A stretch of DNA of 64,000 nucleotides. It comes from Philodulcilactobacillus myokonensis. Lineage in GTDB: Bacteria > Bacillota > Bacilli > Lactobacillales > Lactobacillaceae. The stretch covers positions 558,001 to 622,000 of the forward strand of contig NZ_BRPL01000002.1 in the NCBI RefSeq assembly GCF_027923585.1, read 5' to 3'. The notes beneath the pieces are model-generated. The model was not told where the DNA came from, searched no databases, and worked only from the letters and a program-made list of their open reading frames with translations. This document shows positions 10,394 to 19,848 of this stretch, piece after piece. Both the position numbers and the translations under genes were made by a program. Numbering within the stretch: the first letter of the stretch is position 1; each line of letters begins with the position of its first letter.

Positions 10394-10747
10394 ATGGCTG
10401 AACAAGTTACATCAGCGAAAGCTACTGCAAGAACTGTTCGTATTGCCGCTCGTAAGGTTCGCCTTGTTGTTGATCTTATTAGAGGTAAAGGCGTGGGTGA
10501 AGCCAATGCAATTTTGAAGTTTACTCCAAGAAGTGCTTCTCCAGTTGTATCAAAGGTTTTAATGTCTGCTGTAGCAAACGCGGAAAACAATTTTGATTTA
10601 GATCGTGAAGATCTATATGTAAGTAAAGCAATTGTAAACGAAGGACCAACTTTAAAACGTTTCCGTCCTCGTGCTAAGGGTTCCGCTTCCCCAATTAATA
10701 AACGGACAAGTCATATCACTATCGTGGTATCTGAAAATAATAAATAG
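10394..10747 (+). CDS. rplV: 50S ribosomal protein L22
   Basis: Tunnel-wall protein contacting all 23S domains; its beta-hairpin is a site of macrolide resistance changes. 117 residues. Recognised by [14 protein letters not shown] and the hairpin region [21 protein letters not shown], which looks wild type. Ribosome binding site AAGGAGGA. Tightly spaced with rpsS and rpsC (12 bp). Confidence 0.97.
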   Translation: MAEQVTSAKATARTVRIAARKVRLVVDLIRGKGVGEANAILKFTPRSASPVVSKVLMSAVANAENNFDLDREDLYVSKAIVNEGPTLKRFRPRAKGSASPINKRTSHITIVVSENNK

Positions 10748-10759
10748 GAGGTATAACAC

Positions 10760-11431
10760 GTGGGTCAAAAAGTAAATCCAACCGGATTACGTATTGGAAT
10801 CACTCGTGATTGGGATGCAAAATGGTATGCTGATAAGGATTTTGCTGCTAATTTACGAGAAGATTTAAGAATCCGTAAATATATTAATAAACGACTTGCT
10901 GACGCTTCCGTATCAAGAGTAGAAATTGAACGTGCTGCAAAGCGTGTAAATATTTCTATCCATACTGCTAAACCTGGTATGGTTATTGGTAAAGGTGGAT
11001 CAGAAGTTGAAAGTCTTCGTAAAGAAATCGATGCATTAACTGGTAAACGTGTTCACGTTAATATCATCGAAATTAAGAAACCTGATCTAGATGCTAAATT
11101 AGTTGCATCTAATGTTGCTAGACAATTAGAAGCTCGAATTGCATTTCGTCGTGCTATGAGACAAAGCATGCAAAGAGTTATGCGTTCAGGTGCTAAAGGT
11201 GTTAAAATTCAAGTTGCTGGACGTTTAAATGGAGCGGATATGTGTAGAACAGAATCTTACTCTAATGGAACAGTTCCTTTGCATACTTTACGTGCCGATA
11301 TTGACTATTCAATTGTTGAAGCACATACTACTTATGGTACATTAGGTGTTAAAACATGGATTTATCGTGGTGAAGTATTGCCAAATAAGCCTAATAGTCC
11401 AAAGAATGATCGTAGAAGAGGAGGGAAATAA
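10760..11431 (+). CDS. rpsC: 30S ribosomal protein S3
   Basis: Protein at the mRNA entry site with helicase-like function. 223 residues. N-terminal [18 protein letters not shown], the KH domain with [15 protein letters not shown] (about residues 74-88) and the C-terminal domain ending in a basic tail (NDRRRGGK) are all present. It starts at GTG with AGGAGG upstream. rplP follows after 2 bp. Confidence 0.97.
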   Translation: MGQKVNPTGLRIGITRDWDAKWYADKDFAANLREDLRIRKYINKRLADASVSRVEIERAAKRVNISIHTAKPGMVIGKGGSEVESLRKEIDALTGKRVHVNIIEIKKPDLDAKLVASNVARQLEARIAFRRAMRQSMQRVMRSGAKGVKIQVAGRLNGADMCRTESYSNGTVPLHTLRADIDYSIVEAHTTYGTLGVKTWIYRGEVLPNKPNSPKNDRRRGGK

Positions 11432-11433
11432 AC

Positions 11434-11856
11434 ATGCTAGTACCAAAACGTGTAAAATTCCGTCGTCAGCATCGTGGTAAGTTACGTGGTCATTCAAAGG
11501 GTGGTAACACAGTTGCTTTTGGAACCTATGGTTTACAAGCTTTAGATTCTCACTGGATTACTAACCGTCAAATCGAAGCTTGCCGTATTGCAATTACCCG
11601 TTATATGAAACGTGGGGGTAAAGTTTGGATTAAGATTTTCCCTCATAAATCTTACACTCAAAAAGGTGTTGGAGTTCGTATGGGTAGTGGAAAAGGTGCT
11701 CCTGCTGGATGGGTTGCACCAGTTAAACGTGATAAAGTTTTATTTGAAGTTGGTGAAGTTTCAGAAGAAACTGCTTTAAAAGCATTACGTCTAGCTTCAA
11801 ATAAACTTCCAATTAGAACTAAGATTATTAAACGTAAGGAAGTAGGTGGCGAATAA
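11434..11856 (+). CDS. rplP: 50S ribosomal protein L16
   Basis: Large-subunit protein that positions tRNA in the A site. 140 residues. Recognised by [16 protein letters not shown], the [19 protein letters not shown] loop and the C-terminal [11 protein letters not shown]. Ribosome binding site GGAGGGAA lies within the end of rpsC. The gene ends 1 bp before the rpmC start. Confidence 0.97.
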   Translation: MLVPKRVKFRRQHRGKLRGHSKGGNTVAFGTYGLQALDSHWITNRQIEACRIAITRYMKRGGKVWIKIFPHKSYTQKGVGVRMGSGKGAPAGWVAPVKRDKVLFEVGEVSEETALKALRLASNKLPIRTKIIKRKEVGGE

Positions 11857-11857
11857 A

Positions 11858-12058
11858 ATGAAGGCTAAAGAGATTAGAGATTTAACTGCTTCTCAAATGC
11901 AAGAAAAAGAAGCCGATTTTAAGAAAGAATTGTTTAACCTTCGTTTTCAATTAGCTACTGGTCAATTGGAAAATACTGCAAGGTTAAAGCAAGTTCGTAA
12001 AAACATTGCACGTATTAAAACTATCGTACGTGAACGTCAATTAGAAAATAATAAGTAG
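11858..12058 (+). CDS. rpmC: 50S ribosomal protein L29
   Basis: Small coiled-coil hairpin protein at the tunnel exit. 66 residues beginning [14 protein letters not shown], with the conserved [17 protein letters not shown]. The frame is open to a GTG four codons earlier (11846), but the ATG at 11858 has AGGTGG eight bases upstream and matches the family N-terminus. It lies one base after the rplP stop, so the two are translationally coupled. Confidence 0.96.
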   Translation: MKAKEIRDLTASQMQEKEADFKKELFNLRFQLATGQLENTARLKQVRKNIARIKTIVRERQLENNK

Positions 12059-12083
12059 AATACGATAAAAGGGAGGTTTAAGA

Positions 12084-12353
12084 ATGAACAATAAGCGAAA
12101 TAATCGTAAAGTTTATCGTGGTCGTGTAGTTTCAGATAAAATGGAAAAAACCATTGCTGTTGTTGTTGAAACTTATAAGACTGATCCTACTTACGGTAAA
12201 AGAGTTAAATACTCAAAGAAATATAAGGCAAATGATAAAGACAATTCCGCTAAAAAGGGCGATATTGTTGATATTATGGAAACTCGTCCATTATCAGCAA
12301 CTAAACATTTCCGTTTAGTTAAAATTGTTAAAAAATCAATTGCTAACGCTTAA
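12084..12353 (+). CDS. rpsQ: 30S ribosomal protein S17
   Basis: Primary 16S rRNA-binding protein with an OB-fold. 89 residues. Recognised by [19 protein letters not shown], the [10 protein letters not shown] segment and the C-terminal [18 protein letters not shown]. Ribosome binding site GGGAGG. Between rpmC and rplN in the spc region. Confidence 0.97.
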   Translation: MNNKRNNRKVYRGRVVSDKMEKTIAVVVETYKTDPTYGKRVKYSKKYKANDKDNSAKKGDIVDIMETRPLSATKHFRLVKIVKKSIANA

Positions 12354-12403
12354 TATTTAACTTTTGTCGTATTCCAATCAAATAGCGAAAGGGGGATATA
12401 CCT

Positions 12404-12772
12404 TTGATTCAACAAGAAAGTCGTTTAAAGGTTGCTGATAATTCCGGTGCTAAAAACCTATTAACTATTAAAGTCTTAGGCGGTTCTAAAAGACGTTATG
12501 CCGGCATTGGCGATGTAATTGTTTGTACTGTAAAACAAGCAACACCAGGTGGTGTTGTCAAAGAAGGCGATGTTGTTAAAGCTGTTATTGTTAGAACTAA
12601 ATCTGCTACTCGTAGAAAAGATGGTTCATACATTCGCTTTGATGAAAACGCTGCTGTTTTAATTAACAGTGATAAGAGTCCACGTGGAACCCGTATTTTT
12701 GGACCTGTTGCTCGTGAATTAAGAAATAACAACTTCATGAAGATCGTTTCCTTGGCTCCTGAAGTATTATAA
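12404..12772 (+). CDS. rplN: 50S ribosomal protein L14
   Basis: Large-subunit interface protein forming bridge B8. 122 residues, exact family length. Recognised by [17 protein letters not shown] and [14 protein letters not shown]. It starts at TTG with GAAAGGGGGA upstream; no ATG start would preserve the family N-terminus. Followed by rplX after 35 bp. Confidence 0.97.
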   Translation: MIQQESRLKVADNSGAKNLLTIKVLGGSKRRYAGIGDVIVCTVKQATPGGVVKEGDVVKAVIVRTKSATRRKDGSYIRFDENAAVLINSDKSPRGTRIFGPVARELRNNNFMKIVSLAPEVL

Positions 12773-12807
12773 TAACTACTTTAAATTTTAAGGAGGTGCC
12801 AATATTA

Positions 12808-13116
12808 ATGTTTATTAAAACTGGTGACAAAGTTCGAGTTATTAGCGGTAAAGATAAAGGTAAAGAAGGAACCGTTACTGGTACTAATGCCTCACAAAAT
12901 CGTGTAGTTGTTAAGGGAATTAACATCGTTAAAAAGCATGAAAAAGCTTCACAATCTAACCCTAAGGGTGGTATTAAGAGTGTTGAAGCAGCAATTAACG
13001 CTTCTAATGTTATGTTGATTGATCCTTCAACTAAGAAACCAACAAGAGTTGGATACAAATTAGAAAATGGCAAAAAAATTAGAATTTCTAAAAAATCTAA
13101 AAAAGCCATCGATTAA
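12808..13116 (+). CDS. rplX: 50S ribosomal protein L24
   Basis: Assembly-initiator protein at the tunnel exit with a KOW motif. 102 residues. Recognised by [37 protein letters not shown] and [20 protein letters not shown]. The frame is open to a GTG at 12796, but the ATG at 12808 has AAGGAGGTG at good spacing and fits the family start. Confidence 0.96.
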   Translation: MFIKTGDKVRVISGKDKGKEGTVTGTNASQNRVVVKGINIVKKHEKASQSNPKGGIKSVEAAINASNVMLIDPSTKKPTRVGYKLENGKKIRISKKSKKAID

Positions 13117-13148
13117 CTTTATTTATTAGGAAAGGGGGATTTCCTTCA

Positions 13149-13694
13149 ATGGCAACTCGTTTACAAGAAGAATATAAAAATAAAATTGTTGGATCATTAG
13201 TTAAAAAATTTAACTACTCATCTGTTATGCAAACACCCAAAATTGATAAAATTGTTTTAAATATGGGTGTTGGTGATGCGGTTTCTAATGCTAAGAATTT
13301 AGATGAAGCCGTTTCAGAATTAACTCAAATTTCTGGACAAAAGCCTTTAATTACTCATGCTAAAAAATCTATTGCCGGATTCAGATTACGTGAAGGCATG
13401 GCAATTGGTGCTAAGGTTACATTACGTGGTAGCCGTATGTATGAATTCTTAGATAAGTTAATTAATGTTTCATTACCTCGTGTTCGTGATTTTCATGGTG
13501 TAAGTAATAAATCATTTGATGGTCGTGGAAATTATACATTAGGTGTTCGTGAACAATTAATTTTCCCGGAAATTAATTATGATAACGTTAACCGCGTTCG
13601 TGGCTTAGACGTAGTAATTGTTACAACAGCTGATACTGATGAAGAATCTCATGAATTATTGAGTGACTTCGGAATGCCATTTGCTAGAAATTAG
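13149..13694 (+). CDS. rplE: 50S ribosomal protein L5
   Basis: 5S rRNA-binding protein of the central protuberance. 181 residues, normal. Recognised by [39 protein letters not shown] and the FPEINYDNV motif. AAAGGGGGA precedes the ATG. Operon order rplX-rplE-rpsN is standard. Confidence 0.97.
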   Translation: MATRLQEEYKNKIVGSLVKKFNYSSVMQTPKIDKIVLNMGVGDAVSNAKNLDEAVSELTQISGQKPLITHAKKSIAGFRLREGMAIGAKVTLRGSRMYEFLDKLINVSLPRVRDFHGVSNKSFDGRGNYTLGVREQLIFPEINYDNVNRVRGLDVVIVTTADTDEESHELLSDFGMPFARN

Positions 13695-13714
13695 TATTAA
13701 AGGAGGTTTTATAC

Positions 13715-13900
13715 TTGGCTAGAAAAGCTTTAATTGAAAAAAGTAAACGTCCTGCAAAATTTTCTACTCAAAATTATACACGTTGTGAACGTTGTGGACG
13801 TCCACATTCTGTATATAGAAAGTTTCACTTATGCAGATTATGCATGAGACAATTAGCTCATAAAGGACAAATTCCTGGTATGAAAAAGGCTAGTTGGTAG
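13715..13900 (+). CDS. rpsN: 30S ribosomal protein S14, zinc-binding (type Z)
   Basis: Small-subunit head protein of the short, zinc-binding class. 61 residues with the four cysteine ligands C24, C27, C40 and C43 (TRCERCGRP and [11 protein letters not shown]). It starts at TTG preceded by [20 protein letters not shown] is the typical N-terminus. Located between rplE and rpsH as in bacilli. Confidence 0.97.
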   Translation: MARKALIEKSKRPAKFSTQNYTRCERCGRPHSVYRKFHLCRLCMRQLAHKGQIPGMKKASW

Positions 13901-13938
13901 AATTAAATTTTTTAATTAATAAGGAGGGTTCAAATTAA

Positions 13939-14331
13939 ATGACAGATCCAATTGCAGATTTCTTAACTCGCATTAGAAATGCTAACATGGTACGCCATGA
14001 TTCTTTAGAAGTTCCTTCTTCAAAAATCAAGCGTAATATTGCTGACATTTTAAAGCGTGAAGGATTTATTCGCGATTACGAATATATTGATGATGATAAG
14101 CAAGGCGTTCTTCGCTTATTCTTAAAATATGGTAAAAATAATGAACGTGTAATTTCTGGTTTAAAACGTATTTCTAAACCTGGATTACGATCATATGTTA
14201 AAGCTGATAGTGTTCCAAAGGTTCTAAATGGTTTGGGTATTGCAGTTATTTCAACTTCAAATGGTGTTATGACTGATAAAGATGCTCGTGCTAAGAAGAT
14301 CGGTGGAGAAGTATTAGCTTACATCTGGTAA
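13939..14331 (+). CDS. rpsH: 30S ribosomal protein S8
   Basis: Primary 16S rRNA-binding protein of the platform. 130 residues, two fewer than the commonest length. Recognised by [20 protein letters not shown], the central [10 protein letters not shown] and the C-terminal [19 protein letters not shown]. Ribosome binding site AAGGAGGG. In enterobacteria S8 represses the spc operon; no matching leader is evident here. Confidence 0.97.
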   Translation: MTDPIADFLTRIRNANMVRHDSLEVPSSKIKRNIADILKREGFIRDYEYIDDDKQGVLRLFLKYGKNNERVISGLKRISKPGLRSYVKADSVPKVLNGLGIAVISTSNGVMTDKDARAKKIGGEVLAYIW

Positions 14332-14361
14332 AAATTTTTAATAGAATTGGAGGTGTATTAA

Positions 14362-14901
14362 ATGAGTCGTATTGGTTATAGAAAAGTTGTCTTGCCTGAT
14401 GGTGTTGATGTTAAATCAAACGGTAATAATGTTACTGTTAAAGGTGCTAAGGGTTCATTGACACGTAGTATTTCGCCAGTTATTAAAATGAACATTAATG
14501 ATAACGTTGTAACATTTGAACCAACTGTTAAATATGATTACAAGGTTCGTGCTTTACATGGTACCACTCGTGCTAATTTTAACAATATGGTACAAGGTGT
14601 TACTAAGGGATTCAATAAAACATTGAAATTAGTTGGTGTTGGATACAGGGCTCAATTAAAGGGTAAAACCTTAGTATTAAGCGTTGGATATTCACATCCA
14701 GTTAATATTGATGTAAATGATGATCTTGAAGTTAAAGTTCCTGACAATAGAACTATTCAAATTAGTGGCATTAATAAGCAAACTGTTGGTGATTTTGCTG
14801 CTTCGGTTCGTTCAGTTCGTTCTCCTGAACCTTATAAGGGTAAGGGTATTCGTTACGAAAATGAAGTTGTACGTCGTAAAGAAGGTAAAACTGGTAAGTA
14901 G
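14362..14901 (+). CDS. rplF: 50S ribosomal protein L6
   Basis: Large-subunit protein at the base of the L7/L12 stalk. 179 residues. Recognised by [30 protein letters not shown] and the C-terminal [20 protein letters not shown]. Ribosome binding site GGAGGTG. Followed by rplR after 45 bp. Confidence 0.97.
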   Translation: MSRIGYRKVVLPDGVDVKSNGNNVTVKGAKGSLTRSISPVIKMNINDNVVTFEPTVKYDYKVRALHGTTRANFNNMVQGVTKGFNKTLKLVGVGYRAQLKGKTLVLSVGYSHPVNIDVNDDLEVKVPDNRTIQISGINKQTVGDFAASVRSVRSPEPYKGKGIRYENEVVRRKEGKTGK

Positions 14902-14946
14902 ATTTATATTTACTTACAAAATATTAATAATATAGAGGTGACTATT

Positions 14947-15303
14947 TTGATTTCAAAACCAGATAAAAATAAGATTCGTCAACGTCGCCATTTACGTGTT
15001 CGTAGAAAAGTTTCTGGTACAGCTGAATGTCCTCGTTTAGACGTATACCGTTCTAACAAAAACATTTATGCTCAAGTAATTAATGATGACAATGGTTCAA
15101 CATTAGTTAGTGCCTCTACTCTTGATAAAGATGTAAGTGGTAATACAAAAGTTGAACAATCACAGAGCGTTGGTAAGTTAGTTGCTAAACGTGCTAACGA
15201 CAAAAATATTTCAAAAGTTGTTTTTGATCGTGGTGGATACATTTACCATGGGCGTGTTGAAGCATTAGCTGATGCTGCTCGTGAAAATGGACTACAATTC
15301 TAA
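14947..15303 (+). CDS. rplR: 50S ribosomal protein L18
   Basis: 5S rRNA-binding protein. 118 residues. Recognised by [38 protein letters not shown] and [23 protein letters not shown]. The frame is open from a GTG at 14938, but that GTG forms part of the ribosome binding site AGAGGTG. The TTG at 14947 gives the usual spacing and the family N-terminus. Confidence 0.94.
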   Translation: MISKPDKNKIRQRRHLRVRRKVSGTAECPRLDVYRSNKNIYAQVINDDNGSTLVSASTLDKDVSGNTKVEQSQSVGKLVAKRANDKNISKVVFDRGGYIYHGRVEALADAARENGLQF

Positions 15304-15324
15304 AAAAGGAGGAATTAACTGCGC

Positions 15325-15828
15325 ATGGCTGAATTTATTAATCCGGACAAGTTAAATCTTGAAGATAATGTTGTATCAATTAACCGAATTACTAAAGTTG
15401 TTAAAGGTGGACGTCGTCTTAGATTCGCTGCTTTAGTTATTGTCGGTGATAATAATGGACATGTTGGTTTTGGTACTGGTAAAGCTCAAGAAGTACCAGC
15501 TGCTATCCGTAAAGCTGTTGATGATGGTCGTAAGAATTTAATTTCCGTACCAGTTGTTGGTACTACCATCCCTCATAAAGTTATTGGAGATTACAGTGGC
15601 GGAAAGATCCTATTAAAACCTGCTGAAGAAGGTTCTGGAGTAACTGCTGGTGGGGCTGTTCGTTCTATTATGGAACTTGCAGGTATCAGTGATGTTACTA
15701 GTAAACGTTTAGGATCAAATACCGCAATTAACGTTGTTCGTGCTACTTTTGAAGGTTTAGCTTCATTAAGGAATGCTGACGAAGTATCCGCATTACGTGG
15801 AGTTTCAACTCAACATTTAGCAGAATAA
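15325..15828 (+). CDS. rpsE: 30S ribosomal protein S5
   Basis: Small-subunit protein at the mRNA entry site, involved in accuracy. 167 residues. N-terminal double-stranded-RNA-binding-like domain with [20 protein letters not shown] and [17 protein letters not shown], then the C-terminal domain with [17 protein letters not shown]. Ribosome binding site AAGGAGGAA. Confidence 0.97.
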   Translation: MAEFINPDKLNLEDNVVSINRITKVVKGGRRLRFAALVIVGDNNGHVGFGTGKAQEVPAAIRKAVDDGRKNLISVPVVGTTIPHKVIGDYSGGKILLKPAEEGSGVTAGGAVRSIMELAGISDVTSKRLGSNTAINVVRATFEGLASLRNADEVSALRGVSTQHLAE

Positions 15829-15842
15829 GGAGGAGTTAAAAT

Positions 15843-16025
15843 ATGGCTCAATTAAAGATTACTTTAACTCATAGTGTAACTCATCGTCTTCCTAAGCAAC
15901 GTAAGATTGTTAAAGCCATTGGTTTGCACCGTATCAATAGTACTGTTGTTAAGCCTGATAATGAAGCTACTCGTGGTGCTTTACTTAAAATCGCACATTT
16001 GATTAAAGTAGAACAAGTTAAATAG
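15843..16025 (+). CDS. rpmD: 50S ribosomal protein L30
   Basis: Small large-subunit protein. 60 residues, normal for bacteria. Recognised by [20 protein letters not shown] and the central [17 protein letters not shown] precedes the ATG by a short spacer. Between rpsE (14 bp) and rplO. Confidence 0.97.
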   Translation: MAQLKITLTHSVTHRLPKQRKIVKAIGLHRINSTVVKPDNEATRGALLKIAHLIKVEQVK

Positions 16026-16053
16026 TAGAATTAATTAAGGAGGTGTGTTTTTA

Positions 16054-16485
16054 ATGAAGTTAAATGAATTAAAAGCTGCCGAAGGTTCTCGTTCATCCAA
16101 GGTTAGAAAAGGCCGAGGTCGTTCAAGTAAAGGTAAAACTGCTGGACGTGGACAAAAAGGACAAAAGGCACGTAGTAAGACACGTTTAGGTTTTGAAGGT
16201 GGACAAATGCCTTTATACCGTAGAATGCCAAAACGTGGTTTTACTAATATTAACCGTAAGGAAAATGAAGTTGTTAATTTAAATGCATTAAATCAATTTG
16301 ATGATAATGCTGAAGTAACCCCAGAATCATTAAGAAAAGCTGGTTTAGTTAAAAACAATAAGGATGGCATTAAGATTCTTGGAACAGGTAAGCTTAATAA
16401 AAAATTATCTGTTAAAGCTAATCAATTTTCAAAGACTGCTAAGTCAGCAATTGAAAATGCCGGTGGCAAAACTGAGGTGATCTAA
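16054..16485 (+). CDS. rplO: 50S ribosomal protein L15
   Basis: Late-assembly large-subunit protein. 143 residues. The glycine/arginine-rich N-terminal part ([20 protein letters not shown], then [20 protein letters not shown]) is typical. The frame is open to a GTG at 16045, but AAGGAGGTG at 16037-16045 is the ribosome binding site, so the ATG at 16054 is the start. Its stop overlaps the secY start by one base (TAATG). Confidence 0.96.
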   Translation: MKLNELKAAEGSRSSKVRKGRGRSSKGKTAGRGQKGQKARSKTRLGFEGGQMPLYRRMPKRGFTNINRKENEVVNLNALNQFDDNAEVTPESLRKAGLVKNNKDGIKILGTGKLNKKLSVKANQFSKTAKSAIENAGGKTEVI

Positions 16486-17801
16486 TGCTATCAACCATAA
16501 TAAACGCGTTTAAAGTAAAGAACATTAGACAAAAAATTCTCTTTACTTTAGGTGTCTTGATTATATTTAGAATCGGTGCATTTATTACCGTTCCTGGAAT
16601 AAATGCTAAGGCACTTCAAAGCGTTTCTTCTTCTGGATTGGTTAGCATTTTAAACACCTTTAGTGGTGGTGGATTAACTAATTATTCACTATTCGCTATG
16701 GGTGTTTCCCCGTATATTACCGCACAAATTGTAGTACAGCTTCTCCAAATGGATATTGTCCCTCGATTCGTTGAATGGAGTAAACAAGGAGAGGTTGGAC
16801 GAAGAAAGTTGAATAATGTTACGAGAATATTATCTGTTATTCTTGCTTTCTTTCAGTCGATCGGGATTACAGCAGGTTTTAATACTTTAAGTAGTTTAAA
16901 CTTGGTTCAACATCCAAGCATATCTACTTATGTTAGTATTGGTTTAATTTTAACTGCTGGATCAATGTTAACCACATGGATGGGTGATATGATTACCGAT
17001 CGTGGTATTGGACAAGGTGTTTCAATGATTATCTTTGCTGGTATCATTGCACGAACCCCTGTTGGAATTGAACAATTATATAAAGAATATATTGTTGGCC
17101 AAAGTGGCTCAGCATTATGGGAAGCAATTTTATTTGTAATTGCTTTGATTATTGTTGTTATTTTGATTGTTACTTTTGTAACTTGGGTTCAACAAGCTGA
17201 ACGTCGTATTCCTATTCAATATACTAGAAGGGCTTCTAGTGCTTCCGATAATAGTTACTTACCATTACGTGTAAATGTAGCCGGTGTTATTCCAGTTATT
17301 TTTGCAAGTTCATTTATATCCACTCCACAGACAATATTAATGTACTTTGCAAGTAACCATTCTGGTGATACTTGGTATAAAATTATGTCGAATTTGTTTA
17401 ATATGCAAACGCCAGCTGGAGCAACATTCTATACAATTTTGATCATTTTATTTACATTCTTCTATGCTTTTGTTCAAGTTAATCCAGAAAAATTAGCTAA
17501 AAATTTACAAAAACAAGGAAGTTATATTCCTGACGTTTGGCCAGGACATGAAACTCAAACTTATATTTCTAAATTATTAATGAGATTAAGTGTTGTTGGT
17601 TCATTGTTCTTAGGAATTGTTTCATTGATTCCTTTAATTGCTCAAAACGTATGGAATTTAGATGAATCAATTGGACTTGGCGGAACTAGTTTATTAATCG
17701 TTGTGGGTGTTGCAATTGACACGATTAGACAAATTCGTGGATTGATGATGAAACGTGAATATGTTGGTTTTATTAGATCACCACGACCAAGTAATTTATA
17801 A
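16485..17801 (+). CDS. secY: Protein translocase subunit SecY
   Basis: Channel-forming subunit of the Sec translocon in the cytoplasmic membrane. 438 residues with about ten hydrophobic segments. Family signatures: GGGLTNYSLFAMGVSPYITA in the plug/TM2 region and NPEKLAKNLQKQGSYIPDVWPG before TM8. Its ATG overlaps the rplO stop (TAATG), so translation is coupled to the ribosomal genes. adk follows after 25 bp. Confidence 0.97.
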   Translation: MLSTIINAFKVKNIRQKILFTLGVLIIFRIGAFITVPGINAKALQSVSSSGLVSILNTFSGGGLTNYSLFAMGVSPYITAQIVVQLLQMDIVPRFVEWSKQGEVGRRKLNNVTRILSVILAFFQSIGITAGFNTLSSLNLVQHPSISTYVSIGLILTAGSMLTTWMGDMITDRGIGQGVSMIIFAGIIARTPVGIEQLYKEYIVGQSGSALWEAILFVIALIIVVILIVTFVTWVQQAERRIPIQYTRRASSASDNSYLPLRVNVAGVIPVIFASSFISTPQTILMYFASNHSGDTWYKIMSNLFNMQTPAGATFYTILIILFTFFYAFVQVNPEKLAKNLQKQGSYIPDVWPGHETQTYISKLLMRLSVVGSLFLGIVSLIPLIAQNVWNLDESIGLGGTSLLIVVGVAIDTIRQIRGLMMKREYVGFIRSPRPSNL

Positions 17802-17826
17802 GATTGGTTATTAGGAGGTACTATTA

Positions 17827-18501
17827 ATGGCAATTAATTTAATTTTATTAGGATTGCCTGGTGCTGGTAAAGGAACTCAAGCACAAGTTATTAAGGATAA
17901 ATATAATATTCCACATATTTCAACTGGAGATATTTTCCGTGCTGCAATTCAAAATAAAACTGAAATGGGATTAAAAGCTAAGAAATATATTGATGATGGA
18001 CAACTTGTTCCAGATGAAGTTGTATGTGGAATTGTTAAAGAACGTCTTTCTAAAGATGATACTAAAAATGGTTTTATGTTAGACGGTTTTCCAAGAACTC
18101 TTGATCAAGCTAAGGCTTTAGAGAAGATGGGTCCTGAATTAAATCGTTCAATTAATGTAGTAATTAATATTAATGTTAAACCAGATATTTTAGTAAAACG
18201 TTTGTCAGGAAGATTTATTTGCAAAACCTGCGGAGCAAGTTATCATAAAATTTATAAACGACCTAAGGTTGCTGGAACATGTGATGTGTGTGGAGGACAT
18301 GAATTCTTTCAACGTGAAGATGATAAGCCTGAAACGGTTAAAAAGCGTTTGAAGGTTAATAAAAAAATGAATGCTCCTTTAATTGATTTTTATAAACAAA
18401 GACATTTGCTTCATGATATTGATGGTCATCAATTTGTTTCTGCTGATAAAAATATTCCCGCAGTTGCAAAAGACATTGATAATGTTTTAGATAAATTATA
18501 A
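17827..18501 (+). CDS. adk: Adenylate kinase
   Basis: Interconverts ATP plus AMP and 2 ADP in the cytoplasm. 224 residues. The P-loop GLPGAGKGT is at residues 9-17 and the AMP-binding GFPRT at about 87-91. The LID domain is of the zinc-binding type with cysteines 132, 135, 152 and 155 (CKTC, CDVC). Ribosome binding site TAGGAGG. It follows secY as in most Firmicutes. An extended -10 element lies immediately after its stop. Confidence 0.97.
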   Translation: MAINLILLGLPGAGKGTQAQVIKDKYNIPHISTGDIFRAAIQNKTEMGLKAKKYIDDGQLVPDEVVCGIVKERLSKDDTKNGFMLDGFPRTLDQAKALEKMGPELNRSINVVININVKPDILVKRLSGRFICKTCGASYHKIYKRPKVAGTCDVCGGHEFFQREDDKPETVKKRLKVNKKMNAPLIDFYKQRHLLHDIDGHQFVSADKNIPAVAKDIDNVLDKL

Positions 18502-18506
18502 AATAT

Positions 18507-18515
18507 TGATATAAT
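18507..18515 (+). promoter_or_regulatory. Extended -10 promoter element before infA
   Basis: TGATATAAT, a perfect TGn-TATAAT, starts six bases after the adk stop. It would launch infA-rpmJ-rpsM-rpsK-rpoA-rplQ independently of the S10 promoter. No good -35 is visible. Confidence 0.5.
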
Positions 18516-18521
18516 TTGTAG

Positions 18522-18570
18522 TAATCAACTTTATATGCTAAACTTCATGTTGATTATGTCTTTGATTAAC
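18522..18570 (+). promoter_or_regulatory. Inverted repeats in the infA leader
   Basis: TAATCAAC (18522-18529) can pair with GTTGATTA (18549-18556). A second copy, TTGATTA (18563-18569), can also pair with TAATCAA (18522-18528). The two pairings exclude each other. No T-run follows. Possibly a regulatory leader; function unknown. Confidence 0.35.
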
Positions 18571-18604
18571 GTATTTAAAAATCATTTTTTGAGGAGGTAT
18601 TATT

Positions 18605-18823
18605 TTGGCTAAGGATGATGCAATTAAAGTTGAGGGTAAAGTTACTGAAACTCTGCCCAATGCTATGTTTCGTGTCGAATTAGAAAATGGTCATCAAGTA
18701 TTAGCCCATATCTCTGGTAAAATTAGAATGCATTATATTCGTATTTTACCTGGAGATCGTGTAACTGTTGAATTATCACCTTATGATTTAACAAAGGGTA
18801 GAATTACTTATCGTTATAAGTAA
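18605..18823 (+). CDS. infA: Translation initiation factor IF-1
   Basis: S1-domain (OB-fold) factor that occupies the A site during initiation. 72 residues, exact family length. Recognised by [20 protein letters not shown] and [10 protein letters not shown]-type sequence (here [19 protein letters not shown]). It starts at TTG with GAGGAGG upstream. It heads the infA-rpmJ-rpsM-rpsK-rpoA-rplQ group, behind a 100-bp spacer with its own -10 element. Confidence 0.97.
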   Translation: MAKDDAIKVEGKVTETLPNAMFRVELENGHQVLAHISGKIRMHYIRILPGDRVTVELSPYDLTKGRITYRYK

Positions 18824-18853
18824 TTTGTTTTGATTTTTAGGAGGTTTATAGTT

Positions 18854-18970
18854 ATGAAAGTACGTCCATCAGTAAAACGTTTGTGCTCAAACTGCAAGAT
18901 TGTTAAGAGAAAGGGCCGCGTTTGTGTTATTTGCTCTAACCCTAAACATAAACAACGTCAAGGTAAATAA
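18854..18970 (+). CDS. rpmJ: 50S ribosomal protein L36
   Basis: Smallest large-subunit protein; 38 residues. [17 protein letters not shown] and [14 protein letters not shown] carry the zinc ligands C11, C14, C27 and H32, so this is the zinc-binding (C+) form; an extra cysteine sits at position 24. Ribosome binding site TAGGAGG. It lies between infA and rpsM, its standard place. Confidence 0.97.
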   Translation: MKVRPSVKRLCSNCKIVKRKGRVCVICSNPKHKQRQGK

Positions 18971-18991
18971 ATTTATAGGAGGTGTAAATAA

Positions 18992-19366
18992 ATGGCTCGT
19001 ATAGCTGGAATCGATTTACCACGTGACAAACGTGTTGTAATCGGATTAACTTATATTTTTGGTATTGGTCAATCTAGATCTAAGGAAATTTTAAAGAAAG
19101 CTAAAGTTTCTGAAGATGTTCGTGTTCGTGATTTAACACCTGACCAACAAGATAAAATTCGTACGGTTGTTGATAACTATGAAATTGAAGGGGATTTACG
19201 TCGTCGTATCAAGATGAATATTAAAAACCTTCAAGAAATTGGTTCATACCGTGGTATGCGTCATCGTCGTGGTTTACCTGTAAGAGGACAACATACTAAA
19301 AATAATGCTCGTACTCGTAAGGGTAAAAAGGTAACTGTTGCTGGTAGCAAGAAAGTTACTCAATAA
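18992..19366 (+). CDS. rpsM: 30S ribosomal protein S13
   Basis: Small-subunit head protein contacting P-site tRNA and forming inter-subunit bridges. 124 residues. Recognised by [20 protein letters not shown] and [14 protein letters not shown](H)[10 protein letters not shown] near the C-terminus. Ribosome binding site TAGGAGGTG. In the alpha operon, 30 bp before rpsK. Confidence 0.98.
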   Translation: MARIAGIDLPRDKRVVIGLTYIFGIGQSRSKEILKKAKVSEDVRVRDLTPDQQDKIRTVVDNYEIEGDLRRRIKMNIKNLQEIGSYRGMRHRRGLPVRGQHTKNNARTRKGKKVTVAGSKKVTQ

Positions 19367-19396
19367 AATAAATAAATAAGGGAGGTTTTACTGCTT

Positions 19397-19768
19397 ATGG
19401 CAAGAAAAAAAGCTAAAAAGAATGTTCAATCCGGAGTTGCACATATCCATTCAACATTTAATAATACTTTAGTTATGATTACAGATATGCAAGGTAATGC
19501 TATTTCATGGTCATCAGCTGGTGCATTAGGATTCAGAGGTAGTCGTAAATCAACACCTTTTGCAGCACAGATGGCTGCTGAAGCTGCTGCTAAAGCTTCA
19601 ATGGAACATGGAATGAAAACTGTTCAAGTTGCTGTTAAGGGACCCGGTTCTGGTCGTGAATCTGCTATTCGTGCTCTTCAATCAACTGGTTTAGAAGTGG
19701 CTGCTATTCGCGATGTTACTCCTGTTCCTCATAACGGATCACGTCCTCCAAAGCGTCGTCGAGTTTAA
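19397..19768 (+). CDS. rpsK: 30S ribosomal protein S11
   Basis: Platform protein of the small subunit near the mRNA exit. 123 residues; the basic N-terminal arm ([11 protein letters not shown]) is about six to eight residues shorter than in most lactobacilli and bacilli. The rest is standard, including [27 protein letters not shown] and [18 protein letters not shown]. Ribosome binding site GGGAGG. Confidence 0.97.
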   Translation: MARKKAKKNVQSGVAHIHSTFNNTLVMITDMQGNAISWSSAGALGFRGSRKSTPFAAQMAAEAAAKASMEHGMKTVQVAVKGPGSGRESAIRALQSTGLEVAAIRDVTPVPHNGSRPPKRRRV

Positions 19769-19848
19769 TAGTTTATTGTTGGAATTATTTTTCGGTGATA
19801 AATTATTTATTTTTGGAACTCAATGCGTTTTGAAAGGGGTAGAATAAC

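Noticed and set aside
10210-10590. 126-codon minus-strand frame opposite rpsS and rplV
   Set aside because: Antisense shadow spanning two conserved genes; no ribosome binding site.
12496-13109. Two adjoining minus-strand open frames (80 and 124 codons) opposite rplN and rplX
   Set aside because: They are antisense to well-supported ribosomal genes, have no ribosome binding site or promoter, and mirror the sense codon bias.
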